This document shows, piece by piece, positions 11,648-20,747 of a DNA stretch of 64,000 nt. Source of the DNA: Isoetes taiwanensis (Eukaryota; Streptophyta; Lycopodiopsida; Isoetales; Isoetaceae); the NCBI GenBank assembly GCA_021234155.1, contig JAJEKV010000033.1:2771454-2835453 (forward strand), read 5' to 3'. Every line of letters starts with the position of its first letter. The first letter of the stretch is position 1. The position numbers and the translations under genes are program-made. The notes under the pieces were generated by a model. The model made no database searches. It worked only from the letters and a program-made list of their open reading frames with translations, and was not told the origin of the DNA.

Positions 11648-12254
11648 CTAGTGTTTCCATTGGCTAGACGTCGCAGCCCCTGCGCTACCTCCGCCTCTGT
11701 GATTTCTAGTAGTGGGCCCTATTGGGGGGTAATGCTGCCCGTGCACCCTCAGGGTTGTAGGGCTGTTGTAGGTATTGCTCCCACTGATCTGGAGTGATGT
11801 TTCCTGTGGGCGGCACTGGCCTCCTGAGCACTCTCCGCCAGAAGGTCCTGGGATGACGTTCCAGGAGGAATAACATTTCCTGTTGATGGGCCGCAATGTA
11901 CATAGCCTTTCTAGCCTTAAGGAAAGTGCGATATTGCTTGACTGCATCCGAGCGTAGAGCAGGGCCTGTGACTTGGCGGAGCCAGCGTTTGCATTCTTTG
12001 CACTCGGCATCGAACCACTGGTTACGCGAAAAGGCCATAGCTCTCGAGGTTTGCCGGGTGACTTCTCCCAAAACACCTCTCTGCAGCAGCCTCGAGGATG
12101 TCAATGAGCGCCGCTGCCGCTCGCTCTCCGGCGTTGAGCATTGTGAGATGCTTGCGGATCCTCCGTAAGCATCCGGGAGTAAGTAGGAGCGCTCATAGTC
12201 AGATCCGGTCAATTTGGGCATATGAGGAGGTGTTGGATAGGCGTCTGGGGGCAA
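11648..12254 (-). pseudogene. LINE-2 connector with WFDAEC motif (copy A)
   Basis: Region between endonuclease and RT. Key stretch NQWFDAECKECKRWLR, then FLKARKAMYIAAHQQEM and HPRTFWRRV. This W-[FY]-D-x-E-C block followed by basic helices is seen between endonuclease and RT in many non-LTR elements; the related block in LINE-4 is WYDEECK. Frame 11706-12254 is open for 182 codons. Confidence 0.65.
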
Positions 12255-12331
12255 CCCGCCAAGCCCGGTACCGCAAAGTAGCGGCGGGGTGGTCCGAAGT
12301 CTACCTCCTCATCCCTACCAGCTGTTCCCAC

Positions 12332-13028
12332 TTAAAAATGTTTGACGAGATGCATGTCCTGCTGGCCACCAAAACGTATGCTGGACCCACCTCCCTGGTT
12401 CTCCTGCCTGCAAGTGTGCTGGCTGGAGGACGCCCACTGTGCTAGTGCATTGCAAATCACTACGTCAAAGATACTGCATAGCAGCAACAACTGCCTCCCA
12501 TAGCGCGAGACCTGAATGTCAGCTGATGCCCGTGGCCAAGCTCCTTCTGAAGGGCTCAGCTGCAACACATCATATGTCAGAAGGTCAAATCTCATTGGCT
12601 GTTCCGTGCCAGTGCAGGCATTGAAGTCTCCAACGAGCATGACCCTACCCTCCTGCTTGTGCTGTTGTATGTCATCGTATAGATCGACATAGGGCTCCAA
12701 CCTATCCACGCCCGGATGGTTGTGATAGAAGTTGCTCTCGGCATGTGGGAAGTAGCAGGCCGTCACAAAGAGAGGGCTACCTGCGCAATTGCACACGCAC
12801 CCGCGGTACATTACGTTTTGTCCGTCTTGCCAGGAGACCGACCGCGCCAAAAGTTGTCCGGTAGTGTGGCGACCACTCCGTGTCCCCGTTTTCCTGTGCA
12901 TTCATTAAAAACAGAGTAGCGATGGTATCCTGGCAAGTCGGGTAGTCTATGTCCAGCATGCTCCCATGTTTCCATGAGGAAAATGAGGTCCATATCGGCA
13001 AAGAATCGAAGTTGAGGCCGAGATCCAT
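12332..13028 (-). pseudogene. LINE-2 endonuclease (copy A)
   Basis: Apurinic-type endonuclease. FLMETWEHAGH is the early Glu-containing motif and VMLVGDFNACTGTEQ the Asp-Asn motif, followed by the FDVVICNAL stretch. It nicks the target for reverse transcription. Frames 12332-12901 and 12777-13028 overlap, so copy A has a frame break near 12790, exactly where the copies differ at CTGC/CAGG sites (12779-12850 versus 37171-37260). The final part near 12330-12440 is also corrupted relative to copy B. Confidence 0.75.
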
Positions 13029-13117
13029 ATCGGCCCGGTAATCGAAGTTGAGGCTATCTCCCTTCTGCTATGGGAAGCCCCTACAATTCTAAGAGACCAT
13101 GTGCAGGCACAATCTAC

Positions 13118-13693
13118 TTAATTGCAGAACCCGCAGCAGTAGGTTTGGCGGTGGCAGCACAAGGGGTGGTGGTGGAGGTGGAGGCGGCTTGGCATGTTAG
13201 CAGTGGCAGATGAGGCCATTGTAGTAGGATGTGTAGCTGGGGTCGCGGCAGAAGGGCCTCGAGAGTTTGAGGCGCCTGCATCAGCATTAGGTGGCCTGAA
13301 GATCTGCATCCTTTCCCGGACCAGCCCTGCTGTCCCTCTCTGTTTGTGGACACTCTTGAATTTCTCCAACTCATGCCTGCGGTCCTCATGCTATGTCGGA
13401 GTTAGATCCCGGTCCACATACAGGGTAGTCCTCTTCACCTGCCTGCCTTGGCGCAGGATGGATGCTCGCTCTTGTGCATCCCTGACTGTGAAGATGACTA
13501 CCCGGGGACATTCAGGGCACTGGACCCTATGGCGTGTCGCTCTAACAATGTGTACAGGCGTGTAGAATGTCATCCGAGCCAGGATTTGTGTCTGTAGTCG
13601 GTTGATGAGGTGCTCTCTTGCCTCCTCTGTCAAGCCGCGCACCATCACATTGTGGCTCCTGTGTCTCCGCTCTTGGAACTCTGAGGTGGTCAG
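13118..13693 (-). pseudogene. LINE-2 ORF1, 3' part with RRM-like domain (copy A)
   Basis: Reads HNVMVRGLTEEAREHLI, then RVVIFTVRDAQERASILRQG and TTLYVDRDLTPT. This matches the general plan of LINE ORF1 RNA-binding proteins (RRM-like domain followed by a basic C-terminal domain). An in-frame TAG follows DLTPT at about 13393, present in both copies and explainable as CAG to TAG. After it the frame continues HEDRRHELEKFKSVHKQRG. The 5' part lies beyond the gypsy element at 18435-19501. Confidence 0.65.
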
Positions 13694-14224
13694 TGTGACG
13701 ACCATACAGATATTTGTATTATACGAACATTATACTCGTATGTACAAGAGATGGTCGTCACACGGATGCAAAAGGGTAGTTGCACAAGACAGGGTTTAAA
13801 CTCGCAACCTTCCAGTTGCGAGTCATACACCCTTGCCAAGTGCACTACCAATATTTGTTGAAGACATTCCGTCATGTCTTCCTCATATGTGGGATTATCT
13901 CCAGGAGGTTCTAGAATATGGTTCTAGAATATTCTAGAACCTAAATGTATGCGCGACACTTGGCGCAATCTCATCCATTGGAGTGGCGCGATCCTGACCG
14001 TTCACCTAGATATATAAGGAGGCATCTCTTCTTGTCGAACCATTCCGATTCAATGCCAGTCTTGAGCCTTCTAGGCATATGTCTCGTGTTCCTGCTTGCC
14101 TTCGAGCCATTGTATTCTTGATTCCTATTCATATATCAGATTCTTTACCGATCTTGGCGTATTTCTTCCGTATTTCTTGCGTATTTTCCACGTATTTTCC
14201 TTGTTTTCGCGTAGGTTCATGACA
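13694..14224 (+). repeat. 5' LTR of gypsy element (copy A)
   Basis: 531 bp, TGTGACG...ATGACA. Contains the heat-shock element at 13907-13941, a TATA box at 14009-14018 and a minus-strand tRNA-like stretch at about 13786-13860. The sequence just after the LTR (GTTTGAACTGGAATCCC) has no standard initiator-Met primer site; TGGAATCCC eight bases in is a weak candidate. It is longer than the 3' LTR, partly through a 13-bp tandem duplication inside the heat-shock element. Confidence 0.9.
13907..13941 (+). promoter_or_regulatory. Heat-shock element in 5' LTR (copy A)
   Basis: The core TTCTAGAATATTCTAGAA is four perfect alternating TTC/GAA pentamers with 2-bp spacing, a perfect palindrome and the ideal HSF-binding site. 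In this copy a further GGTTCTAGAATAT (13 bp) is tandemly repeated on its left, adding two pentamers. It lies about 70 bp upstream of TATATAAGG (14011-14019), the usual promoter spacing. Confidence 0.8.
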
Positions 14225-14305
14225 GTTTGAACTGGAATCCCTTACCGGTTCTTGGCTGCTCTGATCCTAAGCATTTTTTTGCTCGTATTTGGTGACTTTA
14301 TATCT

Positions 14306-14910
14306 ATGGAGGAGGTTTCGACGTTATTACAGCAGGTCCAATAGCTTGTTCAAGTATGCCAGCAGTTGCAGTTGGACAATAAAGAGCTTAAGAAACATGT
14401 TGCTTCACATGAATCTGCTTCTAGTTCTGGATTGAGGCTATCAGAGCCTAAGATCAGCCTGCCAGAGAAGTTTGACGGCACTCGGTCCAAGCTCCGTGGT
14501 TTTTTGAATCAGATCAGGCTTGTGATCTAGCTCCACCCTCATAGATATCCCACGGCCTAGGAACAAGTTGGGCCGATTGGTTCTCTCCTCACAGGGCCAG
14601 CTCTAAGTTGGTTTGCCCCTTTATTGGAGAAAGGAGCCTCAGAGTTGCAAGATTTTGCTGCGTTCACTGCAGAGCTCGAGGCATGCTTTGGAGACACTGA
14701 TCGTCAGTGCACAACAGTCACAAAACTTTGCAACTCGCCCAACTTCAGTATATGCATCAGAATTTCGTCAAATTGCGGTAGATACTGCCTGGGATGAGGT
14801 TGCACTTCGAGATTGTTTCCGAAGGGGGTTACGAGAGGATGTCAAGGATATGTTGTTGTCTATGGAAGATCCTCAGACTCTGGAAGAAGCCATCAGATTT
14901 GCAGTTTGAT
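14306..14910 (+). pseudogene. Gypsy gag remnant (copy A)
   Basis: The ATG at 14306 opens MEEVSTLLQQVQ, followed by ISLPEKFDGTRSKLRGFLNQ and LLTGPALSWFAPLLEK, the retrotransposon Gag signature of chromoviruses. In-frame TAG stops lie at 14342, 14528 and 14558, all present in copy B and each explainable by one CAG to TAG change. The frame later shifts near 14680. The zinc-knuckle end of Gag was not found before the inversion breakpoint at about 15046. Confidence 0.75.
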
Positions 14911-15043
14911 GTGAGAATCGGCTCTTCGAACGAAGGCAAGAGAGACGTAGTCAGGTCTTCCCAATCACACAAACGCCTGTAGCTACGCCCTCCCCGATGT
15001 CATTAGTAGAATCCTGATTAGTGCGCTATGCATGCCCATTACT

Positions 15044-15961
15044 TTATGGATGATGACCAAATGTCAGTGAGCGGTCGATATGCAATAACTCCAAAAGTCG
15101 CTTCCAAAAACCTGCGACGAACTGCGGTCCACGATCTCTGACGATAGTGTCGGGCAAGCCATGAAGTCTGACTACTTCACGAAGAAGAAAATCCGTTGTT
15201 CCCTCACTGGTGATGGTGATGTTGCAGGGAATAAAATAAGCCATCTTAGAGAAACGATCAACAACAACCATGATGGCATCATAACCCTGAGAGAGTGGCA
15301 GCTCCAGAATAAAGTCTATAGAAATGCTCTTCCAAGGTCCATCTGGTACCGACAATGGTTGAAGACGGCCATGAGGAAGATGACTTGGAACCTTCGCTCG
15401 ACAACAAATGTCACATGATCGAATAAAAGCTTCGACAGAGCGACGAAGCCTAGGCCACCAATACTCTCGACTAATAAGTTCAAGAGTCTTGGCTACTCCA
15501 AAGTGTCTGGCCATAGGTGAATCATGGCAAGTCTGAAGAACCCGAAGCCTAGAAGCACCATCTGGCACATATAAAAGCCCATCACGGAGCAAGAGTCCAT
15601 CTCGAACCTCAAAACGATCATAGTCTGATCCTATTTGCTGAGAAGATGATGCAGCGCCAATGGTTGAGAATACATCTTGAGCCAATGGATTGGAGGGCAG
15701 AGATGCTCGAACAGACTGCAACAAGGCTGTATCATGAGGCCTCTCGAACAAAGTGAGAGCCATAAGCTGGAACCGATCAGGCCCTAAAATAACCTGTGAT
15801 TGCTGATCAAATGCAGGACCACCTAGTTTGGGCTCAAGGTAGGAGCGTCGAGATAAGATATCAGGCTTTCCTTGGAGGGATCCAGGACGGTACTTGATCA
15901 CGAAATCAATCCGGGATAATACTTGAGTATGCCACCGGGCTGGCGACGGTTGAGCACTCAA
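15044..15961 (-). pseudogene. Gypsy integrase N-terminal and core, inverted (copy A)
   Basis: Open for 305 codons on minus. It starts with the tail of RNase H (FVIKYRPGSLQGKPDILSRR), then the HHCC zinc finger (HDSPMARHFG ... CDICC), then the DDE core with Asp in SIDFILELP and Asp in VRDRGPQF. The frame stops at TFGHHP, just before the point where the QTDGQTE-type block with the catalytic Glu should come. The continuation ([13 protein letters not shown]) lies on the opposite strand at 17131. The inversion breakpoint therefore removes or separates the third catalytic residue. Confidence 0.85.
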
Positions 15962-16665
15962 GCAGACTGAAAATATTCTAGATTTCGATGGTCTGTGTAG
16001 ACTGTGACCTTATAAGGAGACCCCTCCAGGAAACGTCTCCACTCCTCGAAAGAATCCACTATCGCCAACAACTCCTTGTCATAAATGGGATAGTTGATTT
16101 CAGCAGCCTGAAATTTTCGTGAGTGATAGGCGATTGTATGCAATTCATGGTCATCCCCCTCCTGTGACAGGATCCCACCAAGCGCAAAATCAGAAGCATC
16201 TGCTTCGACAACATATGGGCGCAAAGGATCTGCATGAGCAAGAACTGGCGCCGTGGTGAACGTATGCTTCAGCGTAACAAAAGCAGATTTCGCTTCCACA
16301 GTCCATTCAAATGGCACGTCCTTGACCGTGAGGCGTGTCAAAGGAAGGGCAATCTCCGAATAATCCCGAATGAAACGACGATAGAAATTGGCAAACACCT
16401 TCATCCATAGGAGCAGAAACCGGAACTGGAGCAGGAGCAGGAACTGGAGCTGGAACTGGGATATCATCAAGAATATAGTCAGAATCTGGGGCATGAACTG
16501 GAGCAGAGGCAAGAGTCGAATCAGAACATGGAACGGCAAGGACAGAATCAGGGGCCCACGATACTGCACGGATCGAAGTCGATGTTGGTGTAGAGACCTG
16601 ATCTGCAGATGAAATAGAACTAGATCTAGAACCAGCAAATCGAAATGATCTAGTACGCCAATCAA
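15958..16665 (-). pseudogene. Gypsy RNase H with RT deletion, inverted (copy A)
   Basis: Shows [19 protein letters not shown] (end of RT) and [15 protein letters not shown], then RNase H with VVEADASDFALGGIL, YPIYDKELLAIV and VYTDHRNLEYF. The RT fingers and palm with the YxDD box are missing: the segment before FANFYRRF joins a Pro/Ala-rich stretch ([17 protein letters not shown]) that normally follows protease. The deletion is shared by both copies. Confidence 0.85.
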
Positions 16666-17125
16666 TCTGCGGGTTATGTAGCTCGAGCCAGGGCAGCCCC
16701 AAGACTATTGGCGCATGAGGGCTAGCAATGAGATTGAAGGAAAATACTACAAGAAACTCCCTCAAACAAAACCTGAAGAGGCGCAGTACATTCTGTGACT
16801 GCACCCGAGGAGATCTCCCGTCCATCAATCAGTTCGACAGAACCAGGATGCTCAACCTTGCTATGGCGTGCTTACTGGCGAACGCACTATCCATAAAACA
16901 AGCATTTGCACCACAATCAAGTTGCGCCAACACTTGCAATCCTCCAACTTCTGATTTCAATGATATAGAGATGAAGAATGCCTTGCTGACCTTGTCCGAT
17001 GGAATAAACATGTCAAGAAATGTGGAAGGAGTCTCAGAAAAGGAGGCCAGCCGATGAGAGACTCCTATTACTCGAACCGGCCCCTGAAGTTTTTCGAATG
17101 ACTTGGGCGCTTCACCGGGCATCCA
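16660..17125 (-). pseudogene. Gypsy protease, inverted (copy A)
   Basis: An aspartic protease motif [16 protein letters not shown] lies at about 16829-17122, with Cys in place of the usual Ser/Thr after Asp, and the late [15 protein letters not shown] block follows. It reads on minus, like RNase H and integrase, so the whole protease-to-integrase block was flipped together. Confidence 0.8.
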
Positions 17126-17130
17126 CGAGC

Positions 17131-17931
17131 AATCTGGAGCAATATTTAAGGTGCTTTATCAGTTATCAGCAGGGTGAGTGGGTCGATTATCTTCCATTAG
17201 CTGAGTTTGCCTATAATAACTCAGTACACGCCTCCACTGGCCAGACTCCGTTCTTTCTGAACTTTGGTCAGCATCCTCGTTGGTCCCTTAATGTCGCTGG
17301 CGGTGACTCTGTCAATCCTAGTGCCGAGTCTCGACTTGAGAAACTCCAGGCTCTGCAATCAGATCTTCAGCATCATCTTCACTGCGCACAGGAACGTTAT
17401 CGGCATTATGCTGATTTGCATCGCCAGGAAGCTCCTAAATTTCATGTTGGTGACCTTGTCCGGCTTCTTCGTAGGGACCTTCCTACCTCACGTCCCTGCA
17501 ACAAACTTGACTATCGTCGCCTTGGTCTTTATCGGATCATGGCTCAAATCAGCAATGTGGCATTCCGGCTCGAGCTCTCTCCGGCTGTTTGGCTCCACCC
17601 ATTATTTCACGTTTCTCTATTGGAGCCCTACATAGTTAACACTTTCCCAGATCGCATTCCTCCGCCGCCACCACCAGTAGAAATTGATGATCATGAGGAG
17701 TTCGAGGTTCGAGAGATTCTGGACTCCAAGTTTCTTCGTCGACGATTGTATTACTTTGTCAATTGGGAAGGTTACTTGCCAAGTGATAAAACCTGGGAGC
17801 CTGCCGAGAATCTGACTAATGCGCCTGACAAAATTGCGGAGTTTCACCGACGTTACCCGAACAAGCCAAGTTTGAGTACTCCGGCCTCAGCTCCGAGGAC
17901 TCGTCGCCGTCGTAGGAGGGGGATGGTGTGA
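17131..17931 (+). pseudogene. Gypsy integrase C-terminus and chromodomain (copy A)
   Basis: Plus strand. Integrase C-terminal part [38 protein letters not shown], then the GPY/F-type region ending LHPLFHVSLLEPY. A chromodomain follows: EVREILDSKFLRRRLYYFVN, WEGYLPSDKTWEPAENL. The chromodomain ends 30-40 residues before the 3' LTR. It directs insertion to heterochromatin in chromoviruses. The frame is open in copy A; in copy B (41519-42296) it is broken in the middle. Confidence 0.88.
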
Positions 17932-18434
17932 CGACCATACAGATATTTGTATCATACGAACATTATACTCGTATGTACAAGAGATGGTCGTCACACGGAT
18001 GCAAAAGGGTAGTTGCACAAGACAGGGTTTGAACTCGCAACCTTCCAGTTGCAAGTCATACACCCTTGCCAAGTGCACTACCAATGTTTGTTGAAGACGT
18101 TCCGTCACGTCTTCCTCATATGTGGGACTATCTCCAGGAGGTTCTAGAATATTCTAGAACCTAAATGCATGCGCGACACTTGGCGCAATCTCATCCATTG
18201 GAGTGGCGTGATCCTGACCGTTCGCCTAGCTATATAAGGAGGCACCTCCTTCTTGTCGAACCATTCCGGTTCAACGCCAGTCTTGAGCCTTCTAGGCATC
18301 TGTCTCGTGTTCCTGCTTACCTTCGGGCCATTGTATTCCTAATTCCTGTTCATATATCAGATTCTTTGTCGATCTTGACGTATTTCTTGCATATTTTCCA
18401 CGTATTTTCCTTGTTTTTGTGTAGGTTCATGACA
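17927..18434 (+). repeat. 3' LTR of gypsy element (copy A)
   Basis: 508 bp direct repeat of 13694-14224, with a few dozen substitutions, so the insertion is not very young. Heat-shock element at 18140-18161 and TATA box near 18230-18238. Confidence 0.9.
18140..18161 (+). promoter_or_regulatory. Heat-shock element in 3' LTR (copy A)
   Basis: Same four-pentamer palindrome TTCTAGAATATTCTAGAA, about 70 bp before TATATAAGG. In the 3' LTR it could drive outward transcription into the antisense of LINE-2 ORF1. Confidence 0.8.
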
Positions 18435-19501
18435 GTCAAGCTCGTGGTGGCTGCTGCGACATTCGTTGTGTGCGATCTGCGGGGCATGGGTTGTGGCCTG
18501 TGGTGGGGTGGTGGCGGCACGGGGCAGCTTGGTGATGCAGCGGTGGGCCACTCTGGTTGGCGTCTTGCATGCTGTCGGGTATGTGGGTCTGTCATATCCC
18601 ATGCTATGGCTTCTGCTGTCTGTAGTCGGAGCTCAGCTCCTGCTGGAATTGCTGCTGCCTTGCCAATTCATGTGTGAATCGCCGCAATTGTTCATGGGCT
18701 TCCACATGAAGGCCCTTGCCTTGTTGGATGACGGTTGCTCGAAGGTCCTGCAATTCCTTTCTTGTGCGTCGGCCTTCCTCTGAAGCGCTCTCAACTCCGA
18801 CTGACTCGCTTCAAAGGCAGCCTGCATGCTTCGCATGGTGGTGGCAGCCACCGTAACTTCTGATTAGAGGCGGGAGATGGTTGCCCTTGTCTCCTGATCA
18901 ACATGCTGCCTATCTTGTGCTATGGTCTCTATGATGATGGAGAGGGAGTCCACACGAGCCCGCAGGTCAACAAGATCTTGCTTCTGCTGTTGTCTTTCGA
19001 AATGTGCCAAACGAATGTCGTCTTCCAATTGTTGTGTACGGGTCTCCATCTCTGCAATCCACTGCCTCTCTGCAGCTAGTTGTCTTCTGAGAACATGGGA
19101 CGTCGAGGACTGGATCTCTTCTGCCAGGTCTGCAATTTGGGTCCTGTTGCATGCAATTCCTGCTTATAGGTTTTTCAAGGCCATCGCCTGTGCCTGTTCT
19201 GCCATCGGGTCTGAACAACAATCAATCTCCTCTCGGTCGATCTTGTTGATTGGGCCTTTGTCCGTACCTCTCTCCTCATGGAAGTGGCCTCTCCCGTGTT
19301 CTTACTGTCTGGTCGGAGCCGTTTACGTGGGGGACCATCCGCTTGATCCTCTTGGGCGGGCTTGTCCTGTCTGAGATCGGTAGCTTGGGGACATGCATAG
19401 GCAGTAGTCGGGGGCTGGGCCTGGGCCTGGGTTTGGGCTGTGGCTTGAGGGGTGTCTCCATCCTGGTGGGGGTTTGGGTAGGGTGGTACATAAGTGGCCA
19501 T
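18435..19501 (-). pseudogene. LINE-2 ORF1, N-terminal part (copy A)
   Basis: The other half of ORF1, separated by the gypsy insertion. The start codon is at 19501 (MATYVPPYPNPHQDG), chosen because it is the first ATG of a Pro/Gln-rich frame. A basic patch PRKRLRPDSK follows, then a long helical, Gln/Arg-rich stretch (RTQQLEDDIRLAHFERQQQ, 18864-19049) likely to form a coiled coil, as in trimeric LINE ORF1 proteins. Several frame changes are needed to read it through to the RRM-like part at 13693. Confidence 0.6.
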
Positions 19502-20747
19502 TGTTGATTGGAGTCCGCAAGGTCAAGAAGTGAATTAAAAGCACAAAAGGAGTATTTAGGGATTCAAAGAATAAAAAGGAAGCATAAAGAATGCCCACTC
19601 TTAGTGGTTGGCATGGGGGGATTTGAGGGAGTTCAATTCTATAGGTGGGGGGTTCAATTTGGTTATTGCCGGAATTCTTTTGGAATGGGAAGAGTTGGAA
19701 GGTGGGCTATTCGAGCTTTTGGCCTTAACCTGGAAAAAAAGTTTGAAGGTTTAGAACAAAGCCTAGAACTTAAATCGGCGCGCTTAGGAGAAAGGGGCCT
19801 TAATTTATGATTTTACGATCCGAAAACCCTTTCATATTGGTTTTGACCGAAAGAGAGGGAAATCCCGTTTATGCCGATTTTGTCCGCGTGAAAAATAAAA
19901 AAAGGGGAGAGAAGGTTAAGGGCGGCGAAAGACGCTAGATAGAGAAGGCTAAAGGCAGAGAAGGTGGAGGCGAGCAATCTTTAAACATTGTAATTGGCTC
20001 TATTCTCATGAAATGTCGAGATTTGGAAAATTTTCTAGTGGAGACACAAGAAAGGGCAACTTGAAGGAGCAATACACCGACTGCTGGGAGAAGAAGTGGA
20101 GGGCAAATCATGCTGATCCTCAAAGGAGGGAATTGGTGGAGTGTGTGGTATGGTCATATCCAACTTGTCACATTTCAAAGGACAAGACACACAAAATCCC
20201 AAAAAGGGAGATGGACAAAACCATGAGCAACCTCCATGCTATATCATTGTATGAGGGTAGATAATATTGAGAAGCTTGAAAACTTTCTCAACTAGTGGTT
20301 TGTAAAATTTATGAGGAAAACAAGTTACCCAGTTCTTTGTGTGTGATGTGTAATTCTATTCAAGCATTCAATTCAGATTTTTTTTTCTATAGTATGAGTC
20401 CCATTTTGGTCCCGAGTCCCAAAGTTCGAGATTTGACCCACTTTAATTAAATGCGACTTAGTATTTTAAAAGTTCATTTGTGATTTTCATTGAAACTCGA
20501 GGAATTTATGCAAATGGTTCTTGAGGATCGAATTAGTCCAACGGAACCAAAAAAAGTTATTAGATATCTCACAACGTGCCTCAAGTTAAGCTTACTTTAG
20601 CTTGAAAAGATCTGGGATAGGCGACCTTCCGTTCTGCTAAACACACAATCTCCAAATAGTGCTAATAGTGAGGATGTTCCCTCCCTGGAGAATTGTGAAG
20701 GAGAGGGGGACTCGTGCAGACTGTCCTCTCTGTAAGTGTCCTTTATC
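19502..20747. other. Probable LINE-2 5' region and spacer
   Basis: Non-coding sequence upstream of the LINE-2 ORF1 start. The first 400-500 bp may be its 5' UTR/internal promoter. The rest is AT-rich spacer with no gene recognised. An 83-codon plus frame at 20013-20264 is present in both copies but has no family features. Copy B equivalent: 43862-45108. Confidence 0.35.

Larger units (their letters stand above)
9798..13693 (-). mobile_element. LINE-2, main part (copy A)
   Basis: Minus-strand non-LTR retrotransposon of a class different from L1, judged by motifs YLGVEF after the YADD box and FDFAKAFDTVPREKLW in the fingers. Order 5' to 3': ORF1 (continuing from 18435-19501 beyond the gypsy insertion), endonuclease, a WFDAEC connector, RT, C-terminal domain. 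The Ty3/gypsy element at 13694-18434 splits ORF1. Clade (RTE-, Jockey- or Tad-like) cannot be settled by eye. Many frame breaks occur, a good share of them at CAG/CTG sites that read differently in copy B. Confidence 0.85.
13694..18434 (+). mobile_element. Ty3/gypsy chromovirus with heat-shock LTRs and inverted pol (copy A)
   Basis: LTR retrotransposon nested in LINE-2 ORF1. LTRs at 13694-14224 and 17927-18434 both begin TGTGACGACC and end ATGACA. Flanks are GTCAG and GTCAA, a 4-of-5 target-site duplication. A purine-rich tract lies just before the 3' LTR (17913-17926). Between the LTRs: gag on plus (14306-14910), then protease, RNase H and most of integrase on minus (15046-17125), then the integrase C-terminus and chromodomain on plus (17131-17931). 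The middle block is therefore inverted. The RT polymerase core is deleted. No functional polyprotein is possible, but the LTRs look intact. Confidence 0.93.

Noticed and set aside
13118-13389. Separate His/Pro-rich protein
   Set aside because: It is the out-of-frame or low-complexity end of LINE-2 ORF1.
13786-13860. Functional tRNA gene inside the LTR
   Set aside because: The A box is poor, the anticodon arm is disrupted and the stretch lies inside an LTR. Reported only as tRNA-like.
16388-16612. Plus-strand Arg/Trp/Asn-rich repeat protein
   Set aside because: It is the antisense of the Pro/Ala-rich linker in the inverted gypsy pol block.
15044-17125. Second gypsy element inserted in the opposite orientation
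   Set aside because: There are no LTRs around the minus-strand block and its ends match the missing part of the host element, so an internal inversion explains it better.
19505-20000. Organelle DNA insertion
   Set aside because: Some stretches looked organelle-like but no gene or conserved block could be recognised. Left as LINE-2 5' region or spacer.
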